A stretch of 64,000 nt of DNA from an uncultured Sphingomonadaceae bacterium (GCA_902806235.1 CADCVW010000043.1:1-64000), one strand, 5' to 3'; positions 9,386-18,950 are shown, counted from the stretch's first letter. Made by a program: numbers and translations. Notes: generated by a model not told the origin, from the sequence alone.

Positions 9386-9466
9386 GCCCTTCGACAGGCT
9401 CAGGGCTGACGGGGTTGTTGGATGTCTATTTGCCCAAAGCCGTCAGCCCTGAGCCTGTCAAAGGGC
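9386..9466. repeat. REP-like inverted repeat, family CTTCGACAGGCTCAGG
   Basis: GCCCTTCGACAGGCTCAGGGCTGACGG is followed by the near-perfect inverse copy CCGTCAGCCCTGAGCCTGTCAAAGGGC after a 27-base spacer. The pair can fold into a long hairpin between rpe and the rRNA methyltransferase gene. Related pairs occur at five other places in this window. Confidence 0.85.
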
Positions 9467-9496
9467 AGGAAACGCGCACCGCCTTCGCCGGGCCGC

Positions 9497-10750
9497 TCAC
9501 TCCGCCCGCCGGAACCGCGCGAAGAAGAAGCCGTCCGCGCCGCCCTCCGCCGCCAGCGCCGAGGGCAGCACCCGGACGAAGCCGCGCGCGTCCGTCCGCG
9601 TCCAGGCCGGCAGCTCTTCCGGCGCCGGCGGCTCCGCCCGGTAGTCGCCGCGCCCCCACAGGAAAGTCTTGGCCACCGCCTCGCCCTCCTCCGGCTCGAG
9701 CGAGCATACCGCGTAGACCAGCCGCCCGCCCGGCCGCACCCACTCCGCCGCACGCGCGAGCATCGCGCCTTGCGCTTCCGCCAGCTCGGCGATCGCCCGC
9801 GGGCGGACGCGGTGGAGCACGTCGGGGTGGCGGCGGTAGGTGCCCGTCGCGCTGCACGGCGCGTCGAGCAGCACGGCGTCAGCAGGCTCGCGCGGCTCCC
9901 ACCGCAGCACGTCGGCCGTCACCACCTCGGCCTCTAGCCCCGTGCGCGCCAGGTTGTCGCGGAGTCGCGCGAGACGATTTTCGCTCGCGTCCACCGCCGT
10001 CGCGCGCCAGCCGGCGGCGGCGAGCTGCATCGCCTTGCCGCCGGGCGCGGCGCACAGGTCCAGGACGCGATGCCCCGCACCGCCGTCGCCCAGCAGCCGC
10101 GCGGGGAGCTGGGACGCGGCGTCCTGCACCCACCAGTCCCCGTCCGCGTAGCCGGGCAGCTCGGCCGGCGCCGTCCCGCGTGGCAGCCGCCGGTGGCCGG
10201 GCAGGAGCGAGGGCGCATCGGCGAAGCCCTCCGCCCCCGGCTTGAGCGCCACGTCGAGCGGCGGCGGCTCCGCCAGCAGCGCGCGCGCCGCCTCCACCTC
10301 CGCTTCTCCCCAAGCCGCGCGCCACCGCTCGGCGACCGCCGCGGGCAGCGTCGGCTGCTCGGGCAGCGCCGCGCCGTTGCGGAGCAACGTCCCGAACACG
10401 CCGTGGACGAGCCGCCGCGGACCGCCGTCGACCAAGGGCAGCACGGTGGCGATCGCCGCGTGCGGCGGGGTGCGCAGCCGCAGCGCCTGCGCGAGCGCGA
10501 TCCGCAGCGCCCCGCGCGCCTTGGCGTCCGGCGGCAGCGGCTTGGCCGTCGCCCCGTCGATCAGCGCGTCGAGGTCGGGCAGCCAGCGCAGCGCCTCGCC
10601 GGCGATGGCCAGCGCCAGCCGCCGGTCGTCCTCACGGGGGAGGCGCACGGCCTCCGCGTCCAAAGGCAGCCCGCGGCGCAGCACCCGGTCGAGAAGGTCG
10701 AGCGCCGCGCGCCGCGCGCCCGCGCCGGCGATGGTTTTGGAATCGGTCAC
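9497..10750 (-). CDS. rsmB: RsmB-like 16S rRNA (cytosine-C5) methyltransferase
   Basis: This 417-residue protein has an N-terminal NusB-like RNA-binding helical domain (about 1-135; ARRAALDLLDRVLRRG, AIATVLPLVDGGPRRLVHGVFGTLLRN) and a C-terminal SAM-dependent methyltransferase. The SAM loop is LDLCAAPGGKAMQLA. The two catalytic cysteines of m5C enzymes are present in LLDAPCSATGTYRRHPD and VYAVCSLEPEEGE. It would methylate a small-subunit rRNA cytosine, by family C967. The ORF track begins at 10786, but the GTG at 10750 gives the family-like N-terminus VTDSKTIAGAGARR and leaves room for the divergent sdhAF4 gene. The exact target base is not provable here. Confidence 0.88.
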   Translation of the reverse strand: MTDSKTIAGAGARRAALDLLDRVLRRGLPLDAEAVRLPREDDRRLALAIAGEALRWLPDLDALIDGATAKPLPPDAKARGALRIALAQALRLRTPPHAAIATVLPLVDGGPRRLVHGVFGTLLRNGAALPEQPTLPAAVAERWRAAWGEAEVEAARALLAEPPPLDVALKPGAEGFADAPSLLPGHRRLPRGTAPAELPGYADGDWWVQDAASQLPARLLGDGGAGHRVLDLCAAPGGKAMQLAAAGWRATAVDASENRLARLRDNLARTGLEAEVVTADVLRWEPREPADAVLLDAPCSATGTYRRHPDVLHRVRPRAIAELAEAQGAMLARAAEWVRPGGRLVYAVCSLEPEEGEAVAKTFLWGRGDYRAEPPAPEELPAWTRTDARGFVRVLPSALAAEGGADGFFFARFRRAE

Positions 10751-10788
10751 CGCTGGCAAATGGCCGCCCCGCTCCCGATATGCCACCC

Positions 10789-10959
10789 ATGACGAACCGC
10801 CGCCCGCCCCACGTCAAGCCGCCCGCCCACCTGTCCCCGTCGCCCCCGGTGCCCGATCCCGAGCCGGTGCCGGCCGCGACGGAGCACGGCGGGCGCAAGG
10901 GACCTGACCCCACCCGCTACGGCGATTGGGAGAACAAGGGCATCGCCATCGATTTCTGA
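10789..10959 (+). CDS. Succinate dehydrogenase assembly factor 4 homologue (DUF1674)
   Basis: This 56-residue ORF is absent from the supplied track because it is short. It starts MTNRRPPHVKPPAHL and ends with the DUF1674 signature GPDPTRYGDWENKGIAIDF. Proteins of this family (SDHAF4 in mitochondria) bind the free flavinated SdhA subunit and help it assemble into complex II while limiting oxidant leakage. The N-terminal half is Pro-rich and probably disordered, as usual. The gene is divergent from the rsmB-like gene, with starts about 40 bases apart, so they may share a control region. Position and motif leave little doubt about the family. Confidence 0.9.
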   Translation: MTNRRPPHVKPPAHLSPSPPVPDPEPVPAATEHGGRKGPDPTRYGDWENKGIAIDF

Positions 10960-10993
10960 CGCGGATCGGGATCGGGCGTTCCGCACCCATTCC

Positions 10994-11081
10994 CCGTTCG
11001 GGCTGAGCTTGTCGAAGCCCTTCCTTCCCTTCGACGGCGGGGTATCCGGAAAGGCGTTTCGATAGGCTCAGCGCGAACGGA
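10994..11081. repeat. REP-like inverted repeat (CTTCGACAGGCTCAGG family, CCGTTCG variant)
   Basis: CCGTTCGGGCTGAGCTTGTCGAAGCCC is followed by the imperfect inverse arm GCGTTTCGATAGGCTCAGCGCGAACGG. It lies between the convergent sdhAF4 and zf-CHCC genes. This subfamily ends in CGAACGG instead of GCTGACGG. Confidence 0.75.
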
Positions 11082-11119
11082 GTTTTGGGCAGCCGAGATG
11101 AAAGCGCGTCAGGCGGCGC

Positions 11120-11317
11120 TCAGCGCGCCCGGTCGTCCGCCGGGCCGCCGATCAGCAGGTAACGCCGATCGCAGTAGCCGCAGTCGATGAAGCCCTTCTC
11201 GTCCATCTGCATGAACACGCGCGGATGGCCCAGGGCGGGCGCGATCTCGCCGGACCCGTCGCAGGCGACGCGGCGCGAGCGGACGCGGATGACTTCGGGC
11301 GGGGGCGGCGCGACCAT
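11120..11317 (-). CDS. Zinc-finger (zf-CHCC) domain protein
   Basis: This 65-residue protein has the zf-CHCC pattern: VACDGSG, then HPRVFMQMDEKGFIDCGYCDRRYLL, giving the Cys...His...CxxC ligand set. The family includes the zinc-binding complex I subunit NDUFS6 of mitochondria and small alphaproteobacterial homologues. The ORF track begins at 11356; the ATG at 11317 (MVAPPPPEVIRV) gives the compact form usual for the family. It lies divergent to the ABC ATPase gene. A role in respiratory complex I assembly is inferred from homology only. Confidence 0.82.
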   Translation of the reverse strand: MVAPPPPEVIRVRSRRVACDGSGEIAPALGHPRVFMQMDEKGFIDCGYCDRRYLLIGGPADDRAR

Positions 11318-11405
11318 GGGAACGGGCCGATAAGCGGCGCGCCGCCCGAAGTCCACCGGCCGTCCGTTGCTTGCGCCCTCCCTTCAAGCCGCTATGCCGC
11401 GCGCC

Positions 11406-12332
<927 letters not shown>

Positions 12333-12361
12333 GACGGTGTGAACGGTCCGATGAGCCAGAA

Positions 12362-12480
12362 CACCGTTCCTCCTGAGCTTGTCGAAGCCTGTCCTGAGCG
12401 ACGCCGCAGGCGGCGTCGAAGGGGGCTCCCCTTCTTCTCCGCCCGTCGAAGAAGAGGGCTTCGACAGGCTCAGCCCCAAC
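12362..12480. repeat. REP-like repeat cluster upstream of nadB
   Basis: CTGAGCTTGTCGAAGCCTG, a GC hairpin GACGCCGCAGGCGGCGTC and the inverse GGGCTTCGACAGGCTCAGCCCC fill the gap between the ABC ATPase gene and nadB. The hairpin inside is a perfect 8-bp stem. The unit is the most elaborate of the TTCGACAGGCTCAG family in the window and ends about 20 bases before the nadB start. Confidence 0.75.
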
Positions 12481-12502
12481 AAATCTCGAGCGAGCTGGGA
12501 CT

Positions 12503-14113
12503 ATGACGGTCGGCTCCGAAGCTTCCTACGACGTCGTGATCGTCGGCTCGGGCGCGGCCGGGCTCACCGCCGCGCTCAACCTCGCCGAGCGCTGCCGCGT
12601 GCTCGTGCTCGCCAAGGGCGGGCTGTCCGAAGGCTCCACCGCTTGGGCGCAGGGCGGCATCGCCGCCGTGCTGGAGGAGGGCGACAGCTTCGCGGACCAC
12701 GTCCGCGACACGATGGTCGCCGGCGCCGGGCTCAACGACCGCGATGTGGTTGAGTTCGTCGTGGAGGGCGCACCCGCCGCCATCGAGCGGCTCGCCGCGC
12801 TCGGCGTGCCGTTCAACGCCGGCGAGGCGGCGGAGCGCTGGCACCTGACGCGTGAAGGCGGGCACAGCCACCGCCGCATCGTCCACGTCGACGACGCCAC
12901 CGGCTGGGCGGTGCAGCAGGCGCTGGAGCGCGCGGCGGCGCTGAACCCCAACATCACGCTCCGCCCGCACATGGTAGCGGTGGACCTCGTCACCGGTCGC
13001 CATGCGGAGACGCCCAGCGCCGACCGGCGCGTGCGCGGCGTCTACGCCGTGAACAAGGAAACTGGCCGCGTCGAGCTGTTCACCGGCCGCGCGACCATCC
13101 TCGCCACCGGCGGCGCGGGCCGCGCCTACCTCTACTCCACCGCGCCCCGCGGCGCGACGGGCGACGGCATCGGCATGGCGTGGCGCGCGGGCTGCCGCGT
13201 GTCGAACATGGAGTTCATGCAATTCCATCCGACCTGCCTCTACAATCTGGAGACCAAGAACTTCCTGATCACGGAGGCGGTGCGCGGCGAGGGCGGGCAT
13301 CTCCGCTTGCCCGGCGACGGCCATCGCTTCATGCCCGATTTCGACCCCCGCGCCGAGCTCGCGCCCAGGGACGTGGTGGCGCGCGCGATCGACCACGAGA
13401 TCAAGCGGCTCGGGCTTGATTACGTCCACCTCGACATCAGCCACTTGGCCCCCGAGTTTGTCGAAGCGCATTTCCCGACGATCCACGCGAAGCTGTTGGG
13501 TTTGGGCATCGACATGCGGCAGGAGCCGATCCCCGTCGTCCCCGCCCAGCATTACACCTGCGGCGGCATCGTGGTGGACCGCAATGGGCGCACCGATCTC
13601 CCCGGCCTTTACGCCGCGGGCGAATGCACAGAGTCCGGGCTGCACGGTGCCAACCGGCTCGCCTCCAACAGCCTCCTCGAATGCTTCGTCTTCGGCGAGG
13701 CGGCGGCGAAGCACATCCTGGCCCACGCGGACGATCTTCCTCCGCCCCCGCCGATCCGCCCCTGGGACGAGAGCCGCGTCACCCATTCGGACGAGGAGGT
13801 CGTCGTGCACCACAACTGGCGGGAGATCCGCCGCTTCATGTGGGACTATGTCGGCATCGTCCGCACCACCAAGCGGCTGGAGCGAGCGCTGCGCCGGGTG
13901 GAGCTGCTGCGGGCAGAGGTGGACGAATATTACGGCCACTTCCGCGTGACACCCGACCTAATCGAGTTGCGCAACCTGGTCGAGGTGGCGGGGCTGATCG
14001 TCCGCTCCGCGCTCGCCCGCCGCGAGAGCCGCGGGCTTCACTACACGCTCGATTATCCGGAGATGCTGCCGAACGCGGTCGACACGGTGCTGACGCCGCC
14101 CGCCCACGGCTGA
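12503..14113 (+). CDS. nadB: L-aspartate oxidase
   Basis: This 536-residue flavoprotein oxidises L-aspartate to iminoaspartate, the first step of de novo NAD synthesis. It has the FAD dinucleotide-binding motif DVVIVGSGAAGLTAALNLA, GSTAWAQGGIAAVL, the succinate-dehydrogenase/fumarate-reductase-like HLTREGGHSHRRIVH, NMEFMQFHPTCLY, and the FAD-loop GLYAAGECTESGLHGANRLASNSLLE. The C-terminal helical region ends in LDYPEMLPN. nadA and nadC are not next to it. It is convergent with the broken gltX, with about 50 bases between them. Confidence 0.96.
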   Translation: MTVGSEASYDVVIVGSGAAGLTAALNLAERCRVLVLAKGGLSEGSTAWAQGGIAAVLEEGDSFADHVRDTMVAGAGLNDRDVVEFVVEGAPAAIERLAALGVPFNAGEAAERWHLTREGGHSHRRIVHVDDATGWAVQQALERAAALNPNITLRPHMVAVDLVTGRHAETPSADRRVRGVYAVNKETGRVELFTGRATILATGGAGRAYLYSTAPRGATGDGIGMAWRAGCRVSNMEFMQFHPTCLYNLETKNFLITEAVRGEGGHLRLPGDGHRFMPDFDPRAELAPRDVVARAIDHEIKRLGLDYVHLDISHLAPEFVEAHFPTIHAKLLGLGIDMRQEPIPVVPAQHYTCGGIVVDRNGRTDLPGLYAAGECTESGLHGANRLASNSLLECFVFGEAAAKHILAHADDLPPPPPIRPWDESRVTHSDEEVVVHHNWREIRRFMWDYVGIVRTTKRLERALRRVELLRAEVDEYYGHFRVTPDLIELRNLVEVAGLIVRSALARRESRGLHYTLDYPEMLPNAVDTVLTPPAHG

Positions 14114-14162
14114 GGATGGGCGCGGGCAAGCCCCTCTCTTCAGGGGGAGGGGGCTAACTCCC

Positions 14163-15521
14163 TCACGCCACCGCGCCCGCTTCGGCCCCGGCCGCCGCGC
14201 GCAGCCGTTCCACGGCCCGCTCCCGCCCGATCAGCGGCAGCAGCGCGCGCATGTCCGGCCCGTGCTCGCGGCCGGTAAGCGCCAGGCGCAGCGGCAGGAA
14301 CAGCGCGCGACCCTTGCGCCCCGTCGCCTTGAGCGCGTCGGTCAGCGCGCCCCACGGATCGCCCGCCCAGTCGATGCCCCCGGCTTCGTCCGCCGCGAAG
14401 AGGAGGAAGGCGCGGTCGTCGTCGCCGAAGACTTCAGGCGGGGCGACCGATCCTTCGACCACTGCCCACCAGTCCGCCGCCTCCGCCACCCGCGCCAGGT
14501 TGGGCCGGATCGCCTCCCACGCCGCCCGGTCCATCCCCGCCGGCAACCGGTCGGCCACCGCCTCCCACGGCAGTCCGTGGACGATCCGCGCGTTCAGCCC
14601 CTCCAGCTCGTGCAGGTCGAAGCGCGCAGGGGCACGACCGAAGTCGGCGAAGGAGAAGCCCTCGGCCAGGCGGGAGAGGTCGGCCACGGGCTAGACCGGC
14701 TTGGCCGTCCCGAGCCGCGCGAGCAGGGCGGCGACCGCGACCGGCTCGATCCTCGCCTCGCGCAGCTCGTCCGCGCCGAAGGACCCGAGCCGCTTGCTCA
14801 GCTTGCCCTCGTCGCCGACGAGCAGCGCGGCGTGGGCGAACCGCGGCGGTTCGGCGCCGAGCACGTCGAACATCTGCACCTGCGCCGCCGTGTTCGATAC
14901 ATGATCCTCGCCGCGCACCACATGAGTAACGCCCATCTCGACGTCGTCGACCACGGAGGGGAAGAGGTAGAGCCAGCTCCCGTCTTCGCGCCGGACCACG
15001 GGATCGGACAGCTGGCGCGGGTCGAAGCGCTGGGAGCCGCGGATCAGGTCGTCCCATTCGATGGGCGAGTCCTCGTCCAGCCGGAAGCGCCAGTGCGGCC
15101 GCCGCCCTTCCGCCTCCAGCGCCGCGCGCTCGGCGTCCGACAGCCGCAGCGCCGCCCGGTCGTAGATCGGCGGCAGCCCGCGCCCGAGCAGCACCTTGCG
15201 CTTGATGTCGAGTTCCGCCGCCGTCTCGTAGGCCGGGTAGATGCGCCCCGCGGCTCGCAGGCGCTCGAACGCTTCCTCGTACAGCGCGGACCTCGCCGAC
15301 TGGCGCGCTTCCCCGTCCAGGGTCAGCCCGAGCCATCGGAGGTCCGCGCGGATCGACTCTACGAATTCCTCCTTCGAGCGCGCGGCGTCCGTGTCGTCGA
15401 TGCGGAGCCACATCCGCCCCCCGTTCGCCCGCGCCCACAGCCAGTTGTGGAACGCGGCCCGGATGTTGCCGATGTGAAGCCGCCCGGTGGGCGACGGCGC
15501 GAAGCGGGTGACGACGGACAT
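14163..15521 (-). pseudogene. gltX: Glutamyl-tRNA synthetase split by an in-frame TAG
   Basis: Two adjacent ORFs (15521-14691, 276 aa; 14687-14163, 174 aa) lie in the same frame and make one class I GluRS. The first carries the HIGH-type motif RLHIGN, RIDDTDAARSKEEF, GEDHVSNTAAQVQMF and the KMSKS-type GKLSKR near residue 240. The second carries the C-terminal helical anticodon-binding part. They are separated by a single TAG at 14691-14693 (KPV-stop-PVADLSRLAEGF). At this spot related proteins usually have a short linker with Glu, so a GAG-to-TAG change is the simplest cause. A GTG two codons after the stop could restart translation. A second GluRS elsewhere, common in alphaproteobacteria, would make the loss tolerable. 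Sequencing error is possible. Confidence 0.85.
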
Positions 15522-15552
15522 GGACCGCGCTTAGGCCCGCCCGCCCGCCGCC

Positions 15553-16059
15553 TCAACCGAAGAGCAGGCCGTTCAGCACCCGCCCCGGCACGAAGGCGAA
15601 AACGCCCGCGGTGAGGAGGCCGACATAGGCTCCGATCACCGCGTAACGGTGCGCGGTCATGTTGCCCGTCCGCGCCGCCCACACCGCGCGGGCGATCGAC
15701 AGGGGCGTGACGACCGAGAAGACGTGGATCGGGCTGAACCCGCCCGTCAGCCCGGTGAGCCAGAAGCTGGACACGGACGCGCCCAGCATCAGCGCCATCC
15801 ACAGCCGCCCGGCGACCCGGTGCGGCCGGTCGCCCTTGCGCCGGGCGAGCAGCCACGCGCCCAACGGGATCGCCGGCACCGCCGTCCCCAGGTGGACGGC
15901 GAGCGCGGGCGACCAGTCCTCGTCCGTCCCGCCCCCCGGCGCCATCGCGCCCGACAAGGCCACCAGCAGCACCGTGACCAGCACCGTCCCGACGGCGGTC
16001 GCCGCCACCACCCACGGGTTCACGCCCGCCGTCCCGCCCCTTGCCGCCTTGCTCGCCAT
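15553..16059 (-). CDS. DUF2306-like membrane protein
   Basis: This 168-residue protein (from the ATG at 16059, with GGAG eight bases upstream; the track's ATG at 16074 is the alternative) has about four to five membrane helices, among them VVAATAVGTVLVTVLLVAL and YAVIGAYVGLLTAGVFAF. The features HLGTAVPAIPLGAWLLARRKGDRPHRVAGRLW and AHRYAVIG, with paired His residues, fit the DUF2306 membrane family, whose function is unknown. It is divergent from a LytTR membrane regulator with only about 40 bases between starts. That arrangement recurs for LytTR regulators and suggests the regulator controls this gene. Confidence 0.75.
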   Translation of the reverse strand: MASKAARGGTAGVNPWVVAATAVGTVLVTVLLVALSGAMAPGGGTDEDWSPALAVHLGTAVPAIPLGAWLLARRKGDRPHRVAGRLWMALMLGASVSSFWLTGLTGGFSPIHVFSVVTPLSIARAVWAARTGNMTAHRYAVIGAYVGLLTAGVFAFVPGRVLNGLLFG

Positions 16060-16100
16060 TCCGCCGCGCTCCATGTTCGCCTGCGAAGGGAAGGCACGGC

Positions 16101-17018
16101 ATGACGACGGCCGGCAACGACGGTTTCGCGGGCGGCGCGGACGGCTTCGCCGGCGGCGCGGACGCCCGTTCGCGCGACGCGAACGGGACGCCCGGCCCGC
16201 GCACCCGCCTCGCGCGGCGGGTTGCGGTCGAGCTGTTCGTCACCGCGGCCGTCGGCGCGGTGTTCGGGTTGCTCGGCCCGTTCGGCTCCTTCCCGATCCC
16301 CTTGGGCGAGCGATTGATCGTCTGGGTGTTGTTGATCCTCGCCGGCTACTTCATCTTCCGGCCGCTGGGGATCGTCGCGCGCTGGGCGGCGACCGCCGCC
16401 CGCGTGCCACTGTTCGCCGCCGAGCTCGGCGCGGCGCTGCTTGCGGCCGTGCCGATGAGCTTCGTCGTCGCCGCCTCATTTCGCCGCCTTTACGGGGTGC
16501 TCGGCGGCGGGAACTGGTTCGCCGAACTTTACCCGCAGGTGCTGCTGGTCGGCGTGCTCATGCGCGTGCTCGTCTTCGTCCTGTTCGAGCGGGAGCGCGT
16601 CGAGGCCGACGCGCCCGCGTCCGCCGCCCCGCTTCCGGGCGCGGCCCCGCCCGTCGACGCCGCCCCGCCGCTCGCGGCGACCCCGCCCCGCTCCCGTTTC
16701 CTCGACCGTTTACCGCCCGGCCTCGGCCGGCTGCGCGCGCTGGAGATGGAGGACCACTACGTCCGCGCGCACGGCGCGGCTGGCAGCACGCTCGTCCTGC
16801 TGCGGATGCGCGACGCGGTGGCCGAACTCGGCGCGGACGGGACTCAGGTGCATCGCAGCTGGTGGGTGGCGAAGGACGCGGTGGAGCGCGTCGAGCGCGA
16901 CGGCCGCAACCTGCGGCTCCGGCTCGCCGGGGGGCTCCTCGTCCCCGTGTCGCGCGCCCAGGCGGCGGAGGTGCGCGCCTGGGCCGAGGCCGCTTGCCGG
17001 GCGCGGGCGGCGGGTTAA
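16101..17018 (+). CDS. Membrane-anchored LytTR-type transcriptional regulator
   Basis: This 305-residue protein has three parts. The N-terminus carries a small tandem repeat (DGFAGGADGFAGGAD). About four hydrophobic helices follow (roughly 40-160; VELFVTAAVGAVFGLLGPFG, LIVWVLLILAGYFIF, LLVGVLMRVLVFVLF), then a Pro/Ala linker. The C-terminal LytTR DNA-binding domain (about 210-300) has LEMEDHYVRAHGAAGSTLVLLRMRDAV, VHRSWWVAKDAVERVERDG and a basic C-terminus. Membrane LytTR regulators often repress genes beside them. The divergent DUF2306 gene is the likely partner. Start 16101 follows GAAGGGAAGG; the track's earlier start lies in antisense sequence of the neighbour. Confidence 0.85.
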   Translation: MTTAGNDGFAGGADGFAGGADARSRDANGTPGPRTRLARRVAVELFVTAAVGAVFGLLGPFGSFPIPLGERLIVWVLLILAGYFIFRPLGIVARWAATAARVPLFAAELGAALLAAVPMSFVVAASFRRLYGVLGGGNWFAELYPQVLLVGVLMRVLVFVLFERERVEADAPASAAPLPGAAPPVDAAPPLAATPPRSRFLDRLPPGLGRLRALEMEDHYVRAHGAAGSTLVLLRMRDAVAELGADGTQVHRSWWVAKDAVERVERDGRNLRLRLAGGLLVPVSRAQAAEVRAWAEAACRARAAG

Positions 17019-17051
17019 AGGAGGCGGCCACCTCCCCGACAAGGCGGACCC

Positions 17052-17987
17052 ATGAAGCTCCTCGCCGGCAACTCGAACCTGCCGCTCGCGCGCGCCATCT
17101 CCGACTATCTCGAGCTGCCGCTGACGGAGGTCAGCGTGCGCCGCTTCGCCGACGAGGAGATCTTCGTCGAGGTCCACGAGAACGTCCGCGGCGAGGACGT
17201 GTTCGTGCTCCAGTCGACCGCTTACCCGGCGAACGACAACCTGATGGAGCTGCTGATCTGCATCGACGCGTTGCGCAGGGCCTCGGCTAGACGGATCACC
17301 GCGGTGGTGCCCTATTTCGGCTACGCCCGGCAGGACCGGAAGCCCGGTCCCCGCACGCCGATCTCCGCCAAGCTCGTCGCCAACATCATCACCACCGCGG
17401 GCGCCGACAGGGTGCTGTCCGTCGACCTCCACGCCGGGCAGATCCAGGGCTTCTTCGACATCCCCACCGACAATCTCTACGCTGCGCCCGTGATGTCCGC
17501 CGACATCCTGGCGCGCTGGGCGGACCGGGCGATCACCGTGGTGTCGCCGGACGTCGGCGGCGTGGTGCGCGCCCGCACGCTCGCCAAGCGGCTCAGGAAC
17601 GCGCCCCTCGCCATCGTCGATAAGCGGCGCGAGCGCGCGGGCGAATCAGAGGTGATGAACATCATCGGCGAGGTGGAGGGCCGCTTCTGCGTCCTCGTCG
17701 ACGACATCGTTGATTCGGCCGGCACGCTCTGCAACGCCGCCGCGGCGCTCCGCGCGGGCGGCGCGGAGGAGGTCGTCGCCTACGTCTCCCACGGCGTGCT
17801 GTCGGGCGGGGCCGCGGCCCGGGTGGCGAAATCGGAACTTGCCGAGCTCGTCGTCACCGACTCCATCTGCATGCCGGACGCGGTAAAGGAGGTGGCGAAC
17901 CTGCGCCAGCTCACCATCGCCCCGCTTCTCGCGGAGGCGATCAAGCGCATCGCGGACGAAAGCTCGGTGTCGAGCCTGTTCGACTGA
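17052..17987 (+). CDS. prs: Ribose-phosphate pyrophosphokinase
   Basis: This 311-residue enzyme makes PRPP from ribose-5-phosphate and ATP for purine, pyrimidine, histidine and NAD synthesis. Motifs include the flexible-loop region [21 protein letters not shown], the ATP-binding [20 protein letters not shown] and the PRPP loop [13 protein letters not shown]. The C-terminus SVSSLFD is typical. It is the short ring-forming class I type. hisN lies downstream after a REP-like hairpin, and hisC, another histidine gene, is 7 kb on. Confidence 0.96.
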   Translation: MKLLAGNSNLPLARAISDYLELPLTEVSVRRFADEEIFVEVHENVRGEDVFVLQSTAYPANDNLMELLICIDALRRASARRITAVVPYFGYARQDRKPGPRTPISAKLVANIITTAGADRVLSVDLHAGQIQGFFDIPTDNLYAAPVMSADILARWADRAITVVSPDVGGVVRARTLAKRLRNAPLAIVDKRRERAGESEVMNIIGEVEGRFCVLVDDIVDSAGTLCNAAAALRAGGAEEVVAYVSHGVLSGGAAARVAKSELAELVVTDSICMPDAVKEVANLRQLTIAPLLAEAIKRIADESSVSSLFD

Positions 17988-18028
17988 GGGCGGGTCGGGA
18001 GGAGCAAGGCGGAGCGCGCCAACCCTCT

Positions 18029-18120
18029 CCCCGTCAGCCCTGAGCCTGTCGAAGGACGGGCCACGCGCACCGCGGTTGGCGCGTGCGGCCCGCCCTTCGA
18101 CAGGCTCAGGGCTGACGGGG
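18029..18120. repeat. REP-like long inverted repeat between prs and hisN
   Basis: CCCCGTCAGCCCTGAGCCTGTCGAAGG and the inverse CCTTCGACAGGCTCAGGGCTGACGGGG are nearly perfect complements. The spacer also pairs (CGGGCCACGCGCACC with GGCGCGTGCGGCCCG), so the whole 92 bases can form one extended hairpin. It is the most complete copy of this family in the window and ends only about 12 bases before the hisN start. Confidence 0.85.
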
Positions 18121-18132
18121 TAAGGAGCGCGC

Positions 18133-18918
18133 ATGAGTTTCTCAACCAACCCCGCCGACCTCCTCCTCGCCCACCGCCTCGCCGACGCCGCGGGCGACGC
18201 CATCCGCCCCCTGTTCCGCGCCCGCTTCGCCGTCGAGCATAAGGTGGACGCCTCCCCCGTCACCGAGGCCGACCGCGCGGCGGAGGCCGCCATGCGCGCA
18301 ATCCTCGACGCGGAGCGGCCCGACGACGGCGTGATCGGCGAGGAGTACGGCGAGAAGCCTGGCCGCTCCGGCCGCCGTTGGGTGCTCGACCCGATCGACG
18401 GCACCCAGAGCTTCGTCGCGGGCCGCCCGATCTTCGGCACGCTGATCGCGCTGCTCGAAGGGGACCGCCCCGTCCTCGGCGTCGTCGACCAGCCGATCGC
18501 GCGCGAACGCTGGAGCGCCGCCGCCGGGCGGCCGACCGAGCTGAACGGCGCAGGCGTCGCGGCGCGGACGGGGCGGGGGCTGACGCAAGCCCTGCTCGCT
18601 TCCACCAGCCCCCGCTTCTTCGGCGCGGCCGACCTCAAAGGCTTCGCCCGGATCGAGCGGGCGTCGCGCCAAGCGACCGTGTTCGGCGGCGACTGCTACA
18701 ACTACGCGCTGCTCGCCTCCGGCCACCTCGACCTGGTGGTCGAGGCCGGCCTCAAGCTCCACGACTTCGCCGCGCTCGTCCCCGTGGTCGAAGGCGCGGG
18801 CGGGGCGATGGCCGACTGGAACGGCCGCCCGCTCCACGCAGGGAGCGACGGCCGGGTGATCGCCGCAGGCTCGCGCGCGCTGCTGGACGAAGCGGTCGCG
18901 CTGCTCCGTTCCGGCTGA
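18133..18918 (+). CDS. hisN: Histidinol-phosphatase, inositol monophosphatase type
   Basis: This 261-residue member of the Mg-dependent IMPase family has metal-binding motifs VTEADRAAEAAMR, GEEYGE and WVLDPIDGTQSFVAGRPIFG, then GGDCYNYALLASGHLDLVVEAGLKLHDFAALVPVVEGAGG. The form GRPIFGTLIALLEG and the lengths between motifs match the actinobacterial/alphaproteobacterial HisN that dephosphorylates L-histidinol phosphate; a general inositol monophosphatase is the alternative. Nearness to prs and hisC supports the histidine role but does not prove it. Confidence 0.85.
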   Translation: MSFSTNPADLLLAHRLADAAGDAIRPLFRARFAVEHKVDASPVTEADRAAEAAMRAILDAERPDDGVIGEEYGEKPGRSGRRWVLDPIDGTQSFVAGRPIFGTLIALLEGDRPVLGVVDQPIARERWSAAAGRPTELNGAGVAARTGRGLTQALLASTSPRFFGAADLKGFARIERASRQATVFGGDCYNYALLASGHLDLVVEAGLKLHDFAALVPVVEGAGGAMADWNGRPLHAGSDGRVIAAGSRALLDEAVALLRSG

Positions 18919-18921
18919 ACC

Positions 18922-18950
18922 TTGCCTACCTCGCGCGCCGCCCCTATAGG
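18922..18950 (+). promoter_or_regulatory. Sigma-70-like promoter for rpmI-rplT
   Basis: TTGCCT, a 17-base spacer and TATAGG lie about 100 bases upstream of rpmI, directly after the hisN stop. The leader that follows contains the hairpin GACCC-CGCGA-GGGTC just upstream of the AAGGAG ribosome site. The spacing is ideal and TATAGG is unusual in this GC-rich stretch. The promoter is predicted from pattern only. Confidence 0.6.

Noticed and set aside
14691-14693. TAG recoding (pyrrolysine or suppressor) as the explanation for gltX
   Set aside because: Several intact genes in the window use TAG as their normal stop, and a single point change explains the case more simply.
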